Assembly (NCBI RefSeq): GCF_000701465.1
Contig: NZ_JNIY01000006.1
Coordinates: 62,001-126,000, forward strand
From: Paraoerskovia marina DSM 21750
GTDB taxonomy: Bacteria > Actinomycetota > Actinomycetes > Actinomycetales > Cellulomonadaceae
Reading direction: 5' to 3'
DNA length: 64,000 bases
The position numbers and the translations under genes were made by a program. The notes under the pieces are model-generated. The model worked only from the letters and a program-made list of their open reading frames with translations. It was not told where the DNA came from and searched no databases. The stretch's first letter is position 1; each line of letters starts with the position of its first letter. Shown here one piece after another: positions 19,042 to 28,249 of this stretch.

Positions 19042-19626
19042 TCAGTGCGAGGGTGCGACCGCCGGCACCTGCGCCAGCCTGGCGTGCTGCTCGAGCCGCT
19101 CGACGATGCTCACGAGCGCGGCGGCGGCAGGGACCAGGACGAGGTTGCCGACGAGCATCGTCCGGAAGAACGGCAGGCCGGCGACGTAGCTCGCCATCAG
19201 CCCGTCGAGCCCCGCCGGGTAGTACACGCCCCGCGCGAAGAACCAGACGCCCGCGTTGGTCCAGAGGAAGAACCAGACGGAGGACCCGACGCCGAACCCG
19301 AGTGCGGTCAGGAAGCGGTGACGGTCGCCGAGTCGGCGGACGGCGAAGGCCGCCACCCCGATCACGGCCCACGCCGACCACGTGAACAGCGCGATCGACG
19401 TGTTGCCCATCAGGACGTCCGAGCCGACGGTCGCGACCAGCGGAACGGCGAGCGCCACCGGATGGCGCAGGAGCAGAGCGGCCGCGAACGTCGCGGCCGT
19501 GACGATCTCAAGGTTGGGCGGGAGGCCCAGGTCCTCACGGACGAGGCGGAACCCCAGCGCGAGGACGACGAGCACCGCCGCCAGTGCGGGTCGCCACCAT
19601 TGCGTCAGAAGGTCTCGAGCTTCCAT
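19042..19626 (-). CDS. DUF6580-type integral membrane protein (ECF-S-like)
   Basis: A 194-residue membrane protein with about six hydrophobic segments and few charged residues, of the DUF6580 type, which resembles small-molecule-binding S components of ECF transporters. The LFTWSAWAVIGVAAF and SSVWFFLWTNAGVWF stretches are typical. Its ATG lies 22 bp inside the end of the lipoprotein gene, so translation is coupled. Together they look like a membrane receptor plus tethered binding protein for a small ligand. No energising ATPase is nearby, so in an ECF scheme it would need a shared module elsewhere. Confidence 0.75.
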   Translation of the reverse strand: MEARDLLTQWWRPALAAVLVVLALGFRLVREDLGLPPNLEIVTAATFAAALLLRHPVALAVPLVATVGSDVLMGNTSIALFTWSAWAVIGVAAFAVRRLGDRHRFLTALGFGVGSSVWFFLWTNAGVWFFARGVYYPAGLDGLMASYVAGLPFFRTMLVGNLVLVPAAAALVSIVERLEQHARLAQVPAVAPSH

Positions 19627-20045
19627 GTCACTACATCCTCGTCGGTCGTGGTGTAGACGCCAGCACCCACCTGGGCCTGCTCGCCGTTGACGTAGAACGC
19701 CCAGAACTCGTTCGCGGTGTCGTCGGCCTCGCGACCTCCGATCCCGGTCACGAAGCCATTCTCGCCCTCACCGCTGACGACCGCCTCCGGGTCGCCCTCC
19801 GTGAGGAGGTCGAGGGCCGTCTCGCCCTCCTGGCCGTCGTAGGTGGCCTCGACGACGTCGCCCGTGTCGTCGGTCGTCATCTCGACCTCGACCGAGGACG
19901 TGGACTCCTCCGACGACTCGGAGACCGCCGGGCTGTCGTCCTCGGACGCGTCCTGCGCACATCCGGAGAGGAGAGCAGCGGTCACGAAGAGGCCGGCACC
20001 GAGGGTCGCGAGGCGACGGGGCGTCCTGAGCAGTGTTGAGGTCAC
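19605..20045 (-). CDS. DUF4430 (transcobalamin C-terminal-like) lipoprotein
   Basis: The 146-residue product starts at a GTG and has a lipoprotein signal peptide with lipobox LLSGC (Cys29). An acidic Ser/Glu linker (30-55) leads to a DUF4430 domain, recognised by GETALDLLTEG, FWAFYVNGEQA and the closing DEDVVTWKLE. The same fold forms the C-terminal lid of transcobalamin and intrinsic factor, which bind vitamin B12; bacterial members are surface proteins with mostly unproven ligands. It is cotranscribed with the DUF6580 membrane gene (22-bp overlap). Promoter would lie in the 86 bp after parE. Confidence 0.85.
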   Translation of the reverse strand: MTSTLLRTPRRLATLGAGLFVTAALLSGCAQDASEDDSPAVSESSEESTSSVEVEMTTDDTGDVVEATYDGQEGETALDLLTEGDPEAVVSGEGENGFVTGIGGREADDTANEFWAFYVNGEQAQVGAGVYTTTDEDVVTWKLETF

Positions 20046-20103
20046 GACCGCATCCTAGGCGCGCCCGGGCAGAGCCTCCCGACCGGTCCAGCGCCCGGAC
20101 GCT

Positions 20104-20125
20104 GTGACGGTGAACACGCCGTCAC
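20104..20125 (-). terminator. Weak hairpin after parE
   Basis: A 7-bp stem GTGACGG/CCGTCAC (20104-20110 with 20119-20125) with an 8-nt loop lies just past the parE stop. It is short and may only slow polymerase. Confidence 0.45.
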
Positions 20126-20131
20126 CCGTGC

Positions 20132-22261
20132 TCAGACGTCGATCCGGGACTGGTCGAGCTCTCGCGCACCCGCCACGATGAACTCCTTGCGCGGGGCGAC
20201 GTCCGAACCCATGAGCAGCTCGAAGACCCGCTCGGACGCCTCCGCGTGCTCGGCCGTGACGCGGCGCAGGGTCCGGTGCCGCGGGTCCATGGTCGTCTCC
20301 GCGAGCTGGTCGGCGTCCATCTCGCCGAGTCCCTTGTACCGCTGGATGTCGTCCTTGTAGCGACGACCCGCCTTGTCGAGCTTCCGCAGCGTCGTGTTCA
20401 GCTCCGCCTCGGAGTAGGTGTAGATGTACTCCCCCTTGCGACGGCCGCTCCCGACGACCTCGATGCGGTGCAGGGGCGGGACCGCCGCGTAGACGCGTCC
20501 GTTGTCGATCATCGGCCGCATGTAGCGGAAGAACAGCGTCAGCAGCAGCGTCCGGATGTGGGCGCCGTCGACGTCGGCGTCCGTCATCAGCACGATCTTT
20601 CCGTACCGGGCCGCCTCGAGGTCGAACGAGCGCCCCGACCCGGCACCGATCACCTGGATGATCGCCGCGCACTCGGCGTTCTTCAGCATGTCGCTGAGCG
20701 AGGCCTTCTGGACGTTGAGGATCTTGCCGCGGATGGGCAGCAGTGCCTGGAAGTTCGAGTCGCGGGCGAGCTTGGCCGTACCCAGGGCGCTGTCCCCCTC
20801 GACGATGAACAGCTCGCTCGAACCGACGTCGTTGCTGCGGCAGTCCGCCAGCTTGGCCGGCAGCGACGAGGACTCCAGCGCGTTCTTGCGGCGCGAGATC
20901 TCCTTCTGCTTGCGGGCCGATACCCGCGCCCGCATCTCCGCGACGACCTTGTCCATCAGGAGCGTCGCCTGGGTCTTGTCGTCCCGCTTCGCGGAGCTGA
21001 ACCTCGCCGTCAGCTCCTTCTCGACGACGCGTGCCACGATCCCCCGGACCGGCGCGGTGCCGAGGACCTCCTTGGTCTGCCCCTCGAACTGAGGCTCGGC
21101 CAGTCGGACCGTGACGACGGCGGTCAGCCCGGCGAGCACGTCGTCCTTCTCGATCTTCTCGGAGCCGTCCTTCGTCGAGACCTTGAGCCGCCGTGCGTTC
21201 GCCTCGACGGCCTTGCGGACGACCTTCAGCAGACCCGCGTCGAAACCCGCCTGGTGCGAGCCACCCTTCGGCGTCGAGATGATGTTGACGAAGCTCCGGA
21301 CCTCGGTGCCGTAGCCGGTCCCCCACCGGACCGCGATGTCGACCTCGCACTCCCGCTCCACGGGCTGGGGCGTCATGTGCCCGCGGTCGTCGAGCACGGG
21401 GACCGTCTCGGTGAACGACCCCGAGCCCGTCAGGTGCCACGTGCTCGTCACTGCGGCGTCGGGCGCCAGGAACTCGGCGAAGTCGACGGTCCCGCCCGAG
21501 TGAACGAAGGACTCCTCCGAGGGGCCGTCCTCCCCCGGGGTCCCGGCCAGGCCACGCTCGTCGCGCACGGTGATCCGCAGGCCCGGCACGAGGAACGTGG
21601 TCTGACGCGCCCGGGTGACGAGCTCGTCGTACGCGAACCGAGCATCCTTCGGGAAGACCTGACGGTCCGCCCAGTAGCGCACGCGGGTGCCGGTCACCCC
21701 TCGCTTGACCTTGCCGACGACGGCCAGCTCCGAGCGAGAGACGAACGGCTCGAACGGTGAGTCGGGACTCGGCTCCTTACCCCGGTCGTCGAACTGCCCG
21801 GGTTCCCCACGGTGGAACGTCATCCGGTGCGTCTTGCTGCCGCGGTCCACCTCGACGTCGAGTCGAGCCGACAGGGCGTTCACCACCGAGGCTCCCACAC
21901 CGTGCAGGCCGCCGGAGGCCGTGTACGACCCGCCGCCGAACTTGCCACCGGCGTGCAGCTTGGTGAACACGACCTCGACCCCGGAGAGCCCGGTCTTCGG
22001 CTCGACGTCCACGGGGATCCCGCGCCCGTCGTCCTCCACCGTCACCGACGAGTCCGCGTGGAGCACGACGCGGATCTGCGAGCAGTTCCCGGCCAGGGCC
22101 TCGTCGACGGAGTTGTCGATGATCTCCCAGAGGCAGTGCATCAGACCGCGCGAGTCGGTCGACCCGATGTACATCCCGGGGCGCTTGCGCACCGCTTCGA
22201 GACCTTCGAGGACGGAGAGGTGGCGGGCGGTGTAGCTGGAGTCCGCTGAAGTGGCTGTCAC
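20132..22261 (-). CDS. parE: DNA topoisomerase IV (type IIA) subunit B
   Basis: The 709-residue ATPase subunit pairs with ParC. It has a GHKL ATPase domain (EIIDNSVDEALAG, DDGRGIPVDV, GGLHGVGASVVNALS), a transducer domain, and a TOPRIM domain with EGDSALGTAKLARD and DADVDGAHIRTLLLT for Mg binding. A GTG at 22261 gives the family-like start VTATSADSSYTARHLSVLEGL; the longer reading to 22378 would overlap the DUF7455 gene. GyrB is the alternative name, since the two are hard to tell apart by eye; distance from dnaA/recF genes favours ParE. Confidence 0.88.
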   Translation of the reverse strand: MTATSADSSYTARHLSVLEGLEAVRKRPGMYIGSTDSRGLMHCLWEIIDNSVDEALAGNCSQIRVVLHADSSVTVEDDGRGIPVDVEPKTGLSGVEVVFTKLHAGGKFGGGSYTASGGLHGVGASVVNALSARLDVEVDRGSKTHRMTFHRGEPGQFDDRGKEPSPDSPFEPFVSRSELAVVGKVKRGVTGTRVRYWADRQVFPKDARFAYDELVTRARQTTFLVPGLRITVRDERGLAGTPGEDGPSEESFVHSGGTVDFAEFLAPDAAVTSTWHLTGSGSFTETVPVLDDRGHMTPQPVERECEVDIAVRWGTGYGTEVRSFVNIISTPKGGSHQAGFDAGLLKVVRKAVEANARRLKVSTKDGSEKIEKDDVLAGLTAVVTVRLAEPQFEGQTKEVLGTAPVRGIVARVVEKELTARFSSAKRDDKTQATLLMDKVVAEMRARVSARKQKEISRRKNALESSSLPAKLADCRSNDVGSSELFIVEGDSALGTAKLARDSNFQALLPIRGKILNVQKASLSDMLKNAECAAIIQVIGAGSGRSFDLEAARYGKIVLMTDADVDGAHIRTLLLTLFFRYMRPMIDNGRVYAAVPPLHRIEVVGSGRRKGEYIYTYSEAELNTTLRKLDKAGRRYKDDIQRYKGLGEMDADQLAETTMDPRHRTLRRVTAEHAEASERVFELLMGSDVAPRKEFIVAGARELDQSRIDV

Positions 22262-22361
22262 GAGGCCCCAGCGTAGACGAGGCCGACGACACGGCGGACA
22301 AGGCGCTACGCGCGGAGCGAACCCTGCACCAGATCGACGAGGAAGGTGGTTACATGGTGGT

Positions 22362-22589
22362 GTGAATGCTACGACCACTGAACCGCTGACCGCTGCCGAC
22401 CGGTGCGACCGCTGCTCGGCCCAGGCCTACGTGCGTGTCGTCCTCGAACACGGAGAACTCCTGTTCTGCGGCCACCACGCGCGCGCCCACGCGGACGCCT
22501 ACTCCGACGTGGCAACCTCTGTCCAGGACGAGACCGACCGCCTCCTCGCCGAGCACGGAAGTGCACCGGCCGGAGCACGCGCGGAGTAG
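22362..22589 (+). CDS. DUF7455-like small zinc-finger protein
   Basis: The 75-residue product (GTG start VNATTTEPL) has a CDRC pair near residues 14-17 and a CGHHARAH motif near 36-43, a compact zinc-binding pattern found in many actinobacterial proteins encoded next to sigA. Function is unknown. GGAAGGTGG lies about 12 bp before the GTG and supports it. It is divergent from parE and convergent with sigA, sharing a terminator with the latter. Confidence 0.85.
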   Translation: MNATTTEPLTAADRCDRCSAQAYVRVVLEHGELLFCGHHARAHADAYSDVATSVQDETDRLLAEHGSAPAGARAE

Positions 22590-22613
22590 TTCCCCGCGCA
22601 CGCCCGGATCGCA

Positions 22614-22647
22614 CGAAGGCCCCCACCCGTTCGGGTGGGGGCCTTCG
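22614..22647. terminator. Bidirectional hairpin between DUF7455 gene and sigA
   Basis: A perfect 15-bp stem (22614-22628 with 22633-22647) holds a GTTC tetraloop. It lies 24 bp after the plus-strand stop and 55 bp after the sigA stop, so it can serve both convergent genes. Confidence 0.9.
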
Positions 22648-22702
22648 TCGTCGGACGCGGACCGGCCGGTCGGACCCGGCAGGTCCGACCGCCCTGCCGG
22701 TC

Positions 22703-24310
<1,608 letters not shown>

Positions 24311-24417
24311 GAAGGACCTTTCAGCTGTTCGTCGGTGGGCCGGAGAACCGCTCGGCATCCGGCGAGGGGGGCGCATGATCGCGCCTGGCTCGCCGTCGGG
24401 CGCGGTGGACTCCCTCT

Positions 24418-24445
24418 ATTGTACTGCCCCACCGCGGCCGCTCAA
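24418..24445 (-). promoter_or_regulatory. Candidate sigA promoter (housekeeping type)
   Basis: On the minus strand TTGAGC (24440-24445) and TACAAT (24418-24423) stand 16 bp apart, close to the -35/-10 consensus. The leader to the sigA GTG would be about 100 nt. TACAAT is conspicuous in such GC-rich DNA. Confidence 0.7.
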
Positions 24446-24503
24446 CGGCACGGCGGGCTCATACGATGCGCAACCACCGCCCTCGACGCGTTATTCCCGC
24501 CGG

Positions 24504-24893
24504 TCAGGGGCGCGCAGGCTTGACAGCGAGCACCGGGCACGGCGCCTCGAGAAGAATCCGCTGTGCGCTCGATCCGAGGATGAGCTTGCCGACCGGGCTC
24601 CGCCGACGCAGCCCGATCACGAGGAGCTCGGCATCCACCTCCAGGGCAGCCGAGACGAGGTCGTCGGCGACGTCGACGCTCTCGTTGACGACGCGGATCT
24701 GGTGCGTCACCCCCGCGTCCACGAAGCGGGCGCCGAGCTGGTCGAGCTCGGCGTCCTCCGTCTCCGGCACGGCGCCGTCGCGTCGACTGACGACGACGAC
24801 GACCTCGCCCCCGGTCCGCTCGCCCTCGGCGATGGCGGCGTTCAGTGCTTCCTGTCCCTCGGCTGTGGCCAGGTGGCCGACGACGATGGTCAT
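24504..24893 (-). CDS. Universal stress protein (UspA family)
   Basis: A 129-residue single-domain Usp. MTIVVGHLATAEG forms the first strand, and the ATP-binding pattern G-x2-G-x9-G-S appears near the end around PVGKLILGSSAQRIL, followed by the usual EAPCPVLAVKP strand. It probably binds ATP and acts in stress physiology; no partner can be inferred. The ATG at 24893 has GGAGG about 7 bp upstream. It lies upstream of sigA in the same direction but with its own 193-bp gap before the sigA start. Confidence 0.92.
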   Translation of the reverse strand: MTIVVGHLATAEGQEALNAAIAEGERTGGEVVVVVSRRDGAVPETEDAELDQLGARFVDAGVTHQIRVVNESVDVADDLVSAALEVDAELLVIGLRRRSPVGKLILGSSAQRILLEAPCPVLAVKPARP

Positions 24894-24984
24894 GATGGTC
24901 CTCCGTCGGAAGATCGAATGCGCGTTCGCGCTCCGGATGACACTCGGTGGAGCGCCTTGCCCGACCGTACCGGACGCCTCCGCG

Positions 24985-26064
24985 CTACCGCGCGCTTCGC
25001 AACCATCCCGGTGCGAGGCCCGCCGAGAGCGCCGCGTCGAGGAGTCGGGCCAGTCGGTACTCCGGGTCAGCCTCGAGCGCCTCGCGCAGCCGCTCCCCGG
25101 CGCGACCGCCGTCGCCCTGCCACCACGCGACGAGAGCAAGGAGCGTTCCTGCCGCGGCCCGCGGGTGCGCGCAGGTCGAGGCGGCGACCTGTTCAAGGAC
25201 GACCACCCTCGGCCGGAGACTCTCCTCCGGCGGCGCGATCCCCACGTCCGGGTCGACGATCGCGGCGATCGCGGCTCCTGTCCGGTCGGCGACGTCGCCG
25301 GCCCGCGAGCCCGCGGCGGTCTTGTCGACGAGATCTGCGTCACCCCGGACAAGATGCAGGAGGACGGCGTCGCGGACGCGGATGTCCTCAAGGGCCGCAG
25401 CGACCCGTCCGATCGTCGCCGGAGGGACCTCGTCGTCGGCACGTGCGCTGCCGACGGCACGCCGCCACGACTCCAGGCCGTCTCGCCGCCAGTCAGGTTC
25501 GGCGGTGGCCCGCCGCAGCCGCGCGCGTCGCAGGGCTGCCACGACCGAACGCCGCCGAGCGGGTTCGACCGCCGGGAGCGCGAACGCTGCGTCGCGGGAG
25601 TCGGCGACCGACGACCCGGCGACGACCATGTGCGCCCCGACCTCGGTGGACTCGAGATCCGTCAACGGCCGCCCTCCCTCGGGGCAGCAGCGTGTCGGCT
25701 CACAGTCGAGGCACCCGTACCCGTGTGGTGAGACCCACCAGGTGACGACGTCGACCACGACGGCCGCGAGCATCTTCTCCACCCGGTGCGCGACCGACCA
25801 GGCGCGAGCGTCCGGCCGTGGCTCGCGGTCGTCGTAGACGACCTGGACGACGCGCTCGGCACCGTCGCCCCGCATGTGCTGCGCGAGAAGTGTCGCGCCA
25901 CCCTTCTCGACGTCGTCGAGATCCATCCGTGCGACGAGCCCGACCCGGCCGCCTGACGGTCGCAACGAGACGACGACGATGCTGCCGGCCGGACGGAATC
26001 CCAGCCGGTGCGGGATGTAGGCGATCAGTTCTGCGGGGTTCTCGACCCGGATCGTGGTGTCCAT
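24985..26064 (-). CDS. DUF4192 domain-containing protein
   Basis: The 359-residue protein opens with the DUF4192 signature (ENPAELIAYIPHRLGFRPAGSIVVVSLR). A Cys-rich loop (CLDCEPTRCCPEGG, about 118-131) could bind metal. The C-terminal third resembles TPR-like helices (GTLLALVAWWQGDGGRAGERL) seen at the end of this family. It is widespread in Actinobacteria and uncharacterised. The ATG at 26064 is chosen because there is no upstream Met in frame near a ribosome site. It is divergent from a lipoprotein gene. Confidence 0.9.
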   Translation of the reverse strand: MDTTIRVENPAELIAYIPHRLGFRPAGSIVVVSLRPSGGRVGLVARMDLDDVEKGGATLLAQHMRGDGAERVVQVVYDDREPRPDARAWSVAHRVEKMLAAVVVDVVTWWVSPHGYGCLDCEPTRCCPEGGRPLTDLESTEVGAHMVVAGSSVADSRDAAFALPAVEPARRRSVVAALRRARLRRATAEPDWRRDGLESWRRAVGSARADDEVPPATIGRVAAALEDIRVRDAVLLHLVRGDADLVDKTAAGSRAGDVADRTGAAIAAIVDPDVGIAPPEESLRPRVVVLEQVAASTCAHPRAAAGTLLALVAWWQGDGGRAGERLREALEADPEYRLARLLDAALSAGLAPGWLRSAR

Positions 26065-26175
26065 GGACCCATGCAAGCGCGCGGGGTCCCGTCCTCGCCC
26101 AGGCGGGCCCTTGGTGCTGTGGACGACCACCTGTGGACGACCGTGGCTCCTGCCGTCGCCGCGCAGCACTACGGT

Positions 26176-26670
26176 ATGCCCGTGGAACTCAACGCCCCCG
26201 GGAGGGCTCGTCGACTGGTCGTGGTCGGACTCGTCCTTCTGACCGCCACCGCGTGCACGACCGTCGAGGAGCCCACGAGCGAGCCGACAGCAGCACACGC
26301 CGGGTTCGACCCGGCGTCGACGGTGGGCACGCTGGCGCCCGGACTTCCCGCCGTCGTGGCGCAACCGGCCCCGGGGGCCGAGGTGCTGGCCTCCTCGGTG
26401 CGCGAGGACGGCGCGCTCGTCGTCGTCTCCGTCAACCTCCGCACGCCGGACGGCCCCGAGGACGTCGCCGCCTACTACGACGAGCTCCTGTCAGGATCCG
26501 GGTTCGACGCGAGCGGCGACCCGACCCAGCGGGTCTACGCGCGCACGACCGGCGAGGGCACCTCGGAGCAGACCGACGAGTCCGTCGTACTGATGACGGT
26601 CGAGGACGACGGCAGCACCCTGGTCTCCCTCAGCGGACGCCTGGTCCCGGACGACGACACCCTAGGCTGA
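26176..26670 (+). CDS. Putative lipoprotein of unknown function
   Basis: A 164-residue product with an N-terminal Arg pair, a hydrophobic stretch (13-24) and a lipobox-like TATAC ending at Cys27, suggesting a membrane-anchored lipoprotein. The mature part has a Pro/Thr/Glu linker, then an alpha/beta region with DVAAYYDELLSGSGF and repeated beta strands (SVVLMTVEDDGSTLVSLSG). No family was recognised. It ends 4 bp before the polyprenyl synthase GTG, so the two form an operon. Confidence 0.78.
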   Translation: MPVELNAPGRARRLVVVGLVLLTATACTTVEEPTSEPTAAHAGFDPASTVGTLAPGLPAVVAQPAPGAEVLASSVREDGALVVVSVNLRTPDGPEDVAAYYDELLSGSGFDASGDPTQRVYARTTGEGTSEQTDESVVLMTVEDDGSTLVSLSGRLVPDDDTLG

Positions 26671-26674
26671 GTCC

Positions 26675-27772
26675 GTGCCGACACCTACCGAGCTTCTTGA
26701 CCAGGAAGACGTCCGCCGCGACGTCGACGACGCGCTCTCGCTCCACCTCGACGCGCTGCGCGACCGCATGCTCGCCGTCGACGAGGCAACCCTGCCCCTG
26801 CTGCACGAGGCCGAACAGCTCCTCGCCGGCGGCAAGCGGCTCCGGGCCGCGTTCTGCTACTGGTCGTGGAGGGCCCACGGCGGGCGCGCCGACTCTGCCG
26901 ACCGGTCGGCGGCGATCGGTACCGGTGCGGCGCTCGAGCTGTTCCAGGCCGCGGCGCTCGTGCACGACGACGTCATGGACCGCTCGGACACCCGCCGCGG
27001 ACGTCCCGCCGCCCACCGCGCCTTTGCGGCAGTGCACCGGGCGCAGGGGTGGGACGGGAACCCCGACGAGTTCGGGACGAACGCGGCCATCCTCCTCGGC
27101 GACCTGCTCCTGAGCTCGTGCGGCGAGAAGGCGACCCTGGCGACGGCGGACCTGGATCCCGGGGTCGCGGCCCGCGTACGTGCGGTCTTCGACCTGATGC
27201 AGGCCGAGGTCACCGTCGGCCAGTTCCTGGACGTCCGTGCGCAGGTGATGCCGTGGGGCGTCGACCTCGACGCCGACGAGGCTCGCTCGCGTGCGATCAT
27301 CCGCGCGAAGTCGGCACGCTACTCGGTCGAGCACCCCATGGCGCTCGGCGCCGCCATCGCGGGCGCCGACCCTGCGTCGGTGCGCGCGTACGGACTGCCG
27401 TTCGGCGAGGCGTTCCAGCTCCGTGACGACCTGCTCGGAGTGTTCGGGGACCCGGCGGTCACCGGCAAGCCGGCGGGCGACGACCTGCGCGAGGGCAAGC
27501 GCACCGTCCTGGTCAGCCGCGCGCTCCGGTCCGCCTCGGAGGCGGAACGGGAGACCGTGATGGCCGCCCTCGGGGACGAGGACCTGACGGGGTCACGGAT
27601 CGACGACGTCCGCACGATCCTCGTCTCCACGGGTGCCGTCGACGAGGTCGAGGCCCTGATCGAGAACCTCGCGGACGCGGCGGAGAGCGCACTCCGGGAC
27701 GCGGACCTCGACGAGTCGGGCCGCGCGGTCCTGCTCGCCCTCGGTCGGGCGGCGGCCCAGCGGCGCGTCTGA
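26675..27772 (+). CDS. Polyprenyl diphosphate synthase (IdsA/GGPP-synthase type)
   Basis: A 365-residue trans-isoprenyl diphosphate synthase that condenses IPP with an allylic diphosphate. GGKRLR (52-57) binds IPP, the first Asp-rich motif DDVMD is at 98-102 and the second DDLLG begins at 251; a short-chain product (C15-C20) is plausible but not determinable by eye. Product would feed menaquinone, lipid carrier or carotenoid synthesis. In M. tuberculosis an ids gene (Rv2173) lies next to Rv2175c/pknL, the same arrangement. GTG start; ends 2 bp from the convergent Rv2175c-like gene. Confidence 0.93.
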   Translation: MPTPTELLDQEDVRRDVDDALSLHLDALRDRMLAVDEATLPLLHEAEQLLAGGKRLRAAFCYWSWRAHGGRADSADRSAAIGTGAALELFQAAALVHDDVMDRSDTRRGRPAAHRAFAAVHRAQGWDGNPDEFGTNAAILLGDLLLSSCGEKATLATADLDPGVAARVRAVFDLMQAEVTVGQFLDVRAQVMPWGVDLDADEARSRAIIRAKSARYSVEHPMALGAAIAGADPASVRAYGLPFGEAFQLRDDLLGVFGDPAVTGKPAGDDLREGKRTVLVSRALRSASEAERETVMAALGDEDLTGSRIDDVRTILVSTGAVDEVEALIENLADAAESALRDADLDESGRAVLLALGRAAAQRRV

Positions 27773-27774
27773 CG

Positions 27775-28182
27775 TCAGTCGGCGACCTGGGCGATCCGGC
27801 GGACCTCCGTCGTCCGACCGGCGCGGAGCGCATCGATCGGTGCGCAGCCGAGGGGCGCCTGCTCGCTGAAGAGCCACGACAGGATCTCCTCGTCGCCGAA
27901 CCCCCGGTCGCCGAGGACCGTGATCGTCCCTGCGAGCGACGAGAGGACGACTCGCCGGTCGTCGGCCGCGTCCACCGGCGCCCCCTTGCCCGAGGCGATC
28001 TGCTCCTCACGACGGCTCACCACGAACTTCGCCGGGATCTGGAACGTCGCGCGTTCGCCCCGTCGGACGCCCAGCACCCGCCGGTCGGACACGACTCCGC
28101 GAGCACGGCTCGCCGTCGTGCCGAGCGCGTCGGCAAGGTCGGGCACGGTCATCCACTCGTCCACCAGGTTCTCAAGATCCAC
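27775..28182 (-). CDS. Rv2175c-like DNA-binding protein (PknL substrate family)
   Basis: The 135-residue protein has an N-terminal winged/helix-turn-helix segment (MTVPDLADALGTTASRARGVVSDRR, here in parts 11-35) and the Rv2175c C-terminal domain (about 70-130). In M. tuberculosis Rv2175c binds DNA and is phosphorylated by the neighbouring kinase PknL near its N terminus. Here Thr12 lies at the edge of the first helix and could be tested as the target. Start is a GTG; the divergent pknL start is only 67 bp away. Confidence 0.9.
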   Translation of the reverse strand: MDLENLVDEWMTVPDLADALGTTASRARGVVSDRRVLGVRRGERATFQIPAKFVVSRREEQIASGKGAPVDAADDRRVVLSSLAGTITVLGDRGFGDEEILSWLFSEQAPLGCAPIDALRAGRTTEVRRIAQVAD

Positions 28183-28249
28183 GTGCCCAGCGTACGTGCC
28201 CCGGGGTTGCCGTCGACACGACGCGGTCCCGGACGGCTACGCTCTGGGC

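Noticed and set aside
20132-22261. Naming the B and A topoisomerase subunits gyrB and gyrA
   Set aside because: They are on opposite strands, 6 kb apart and near sigA instead of dnaA/recF. Topo IV is the better guess, though gyrase cannot be excluded without the rest of the genome.
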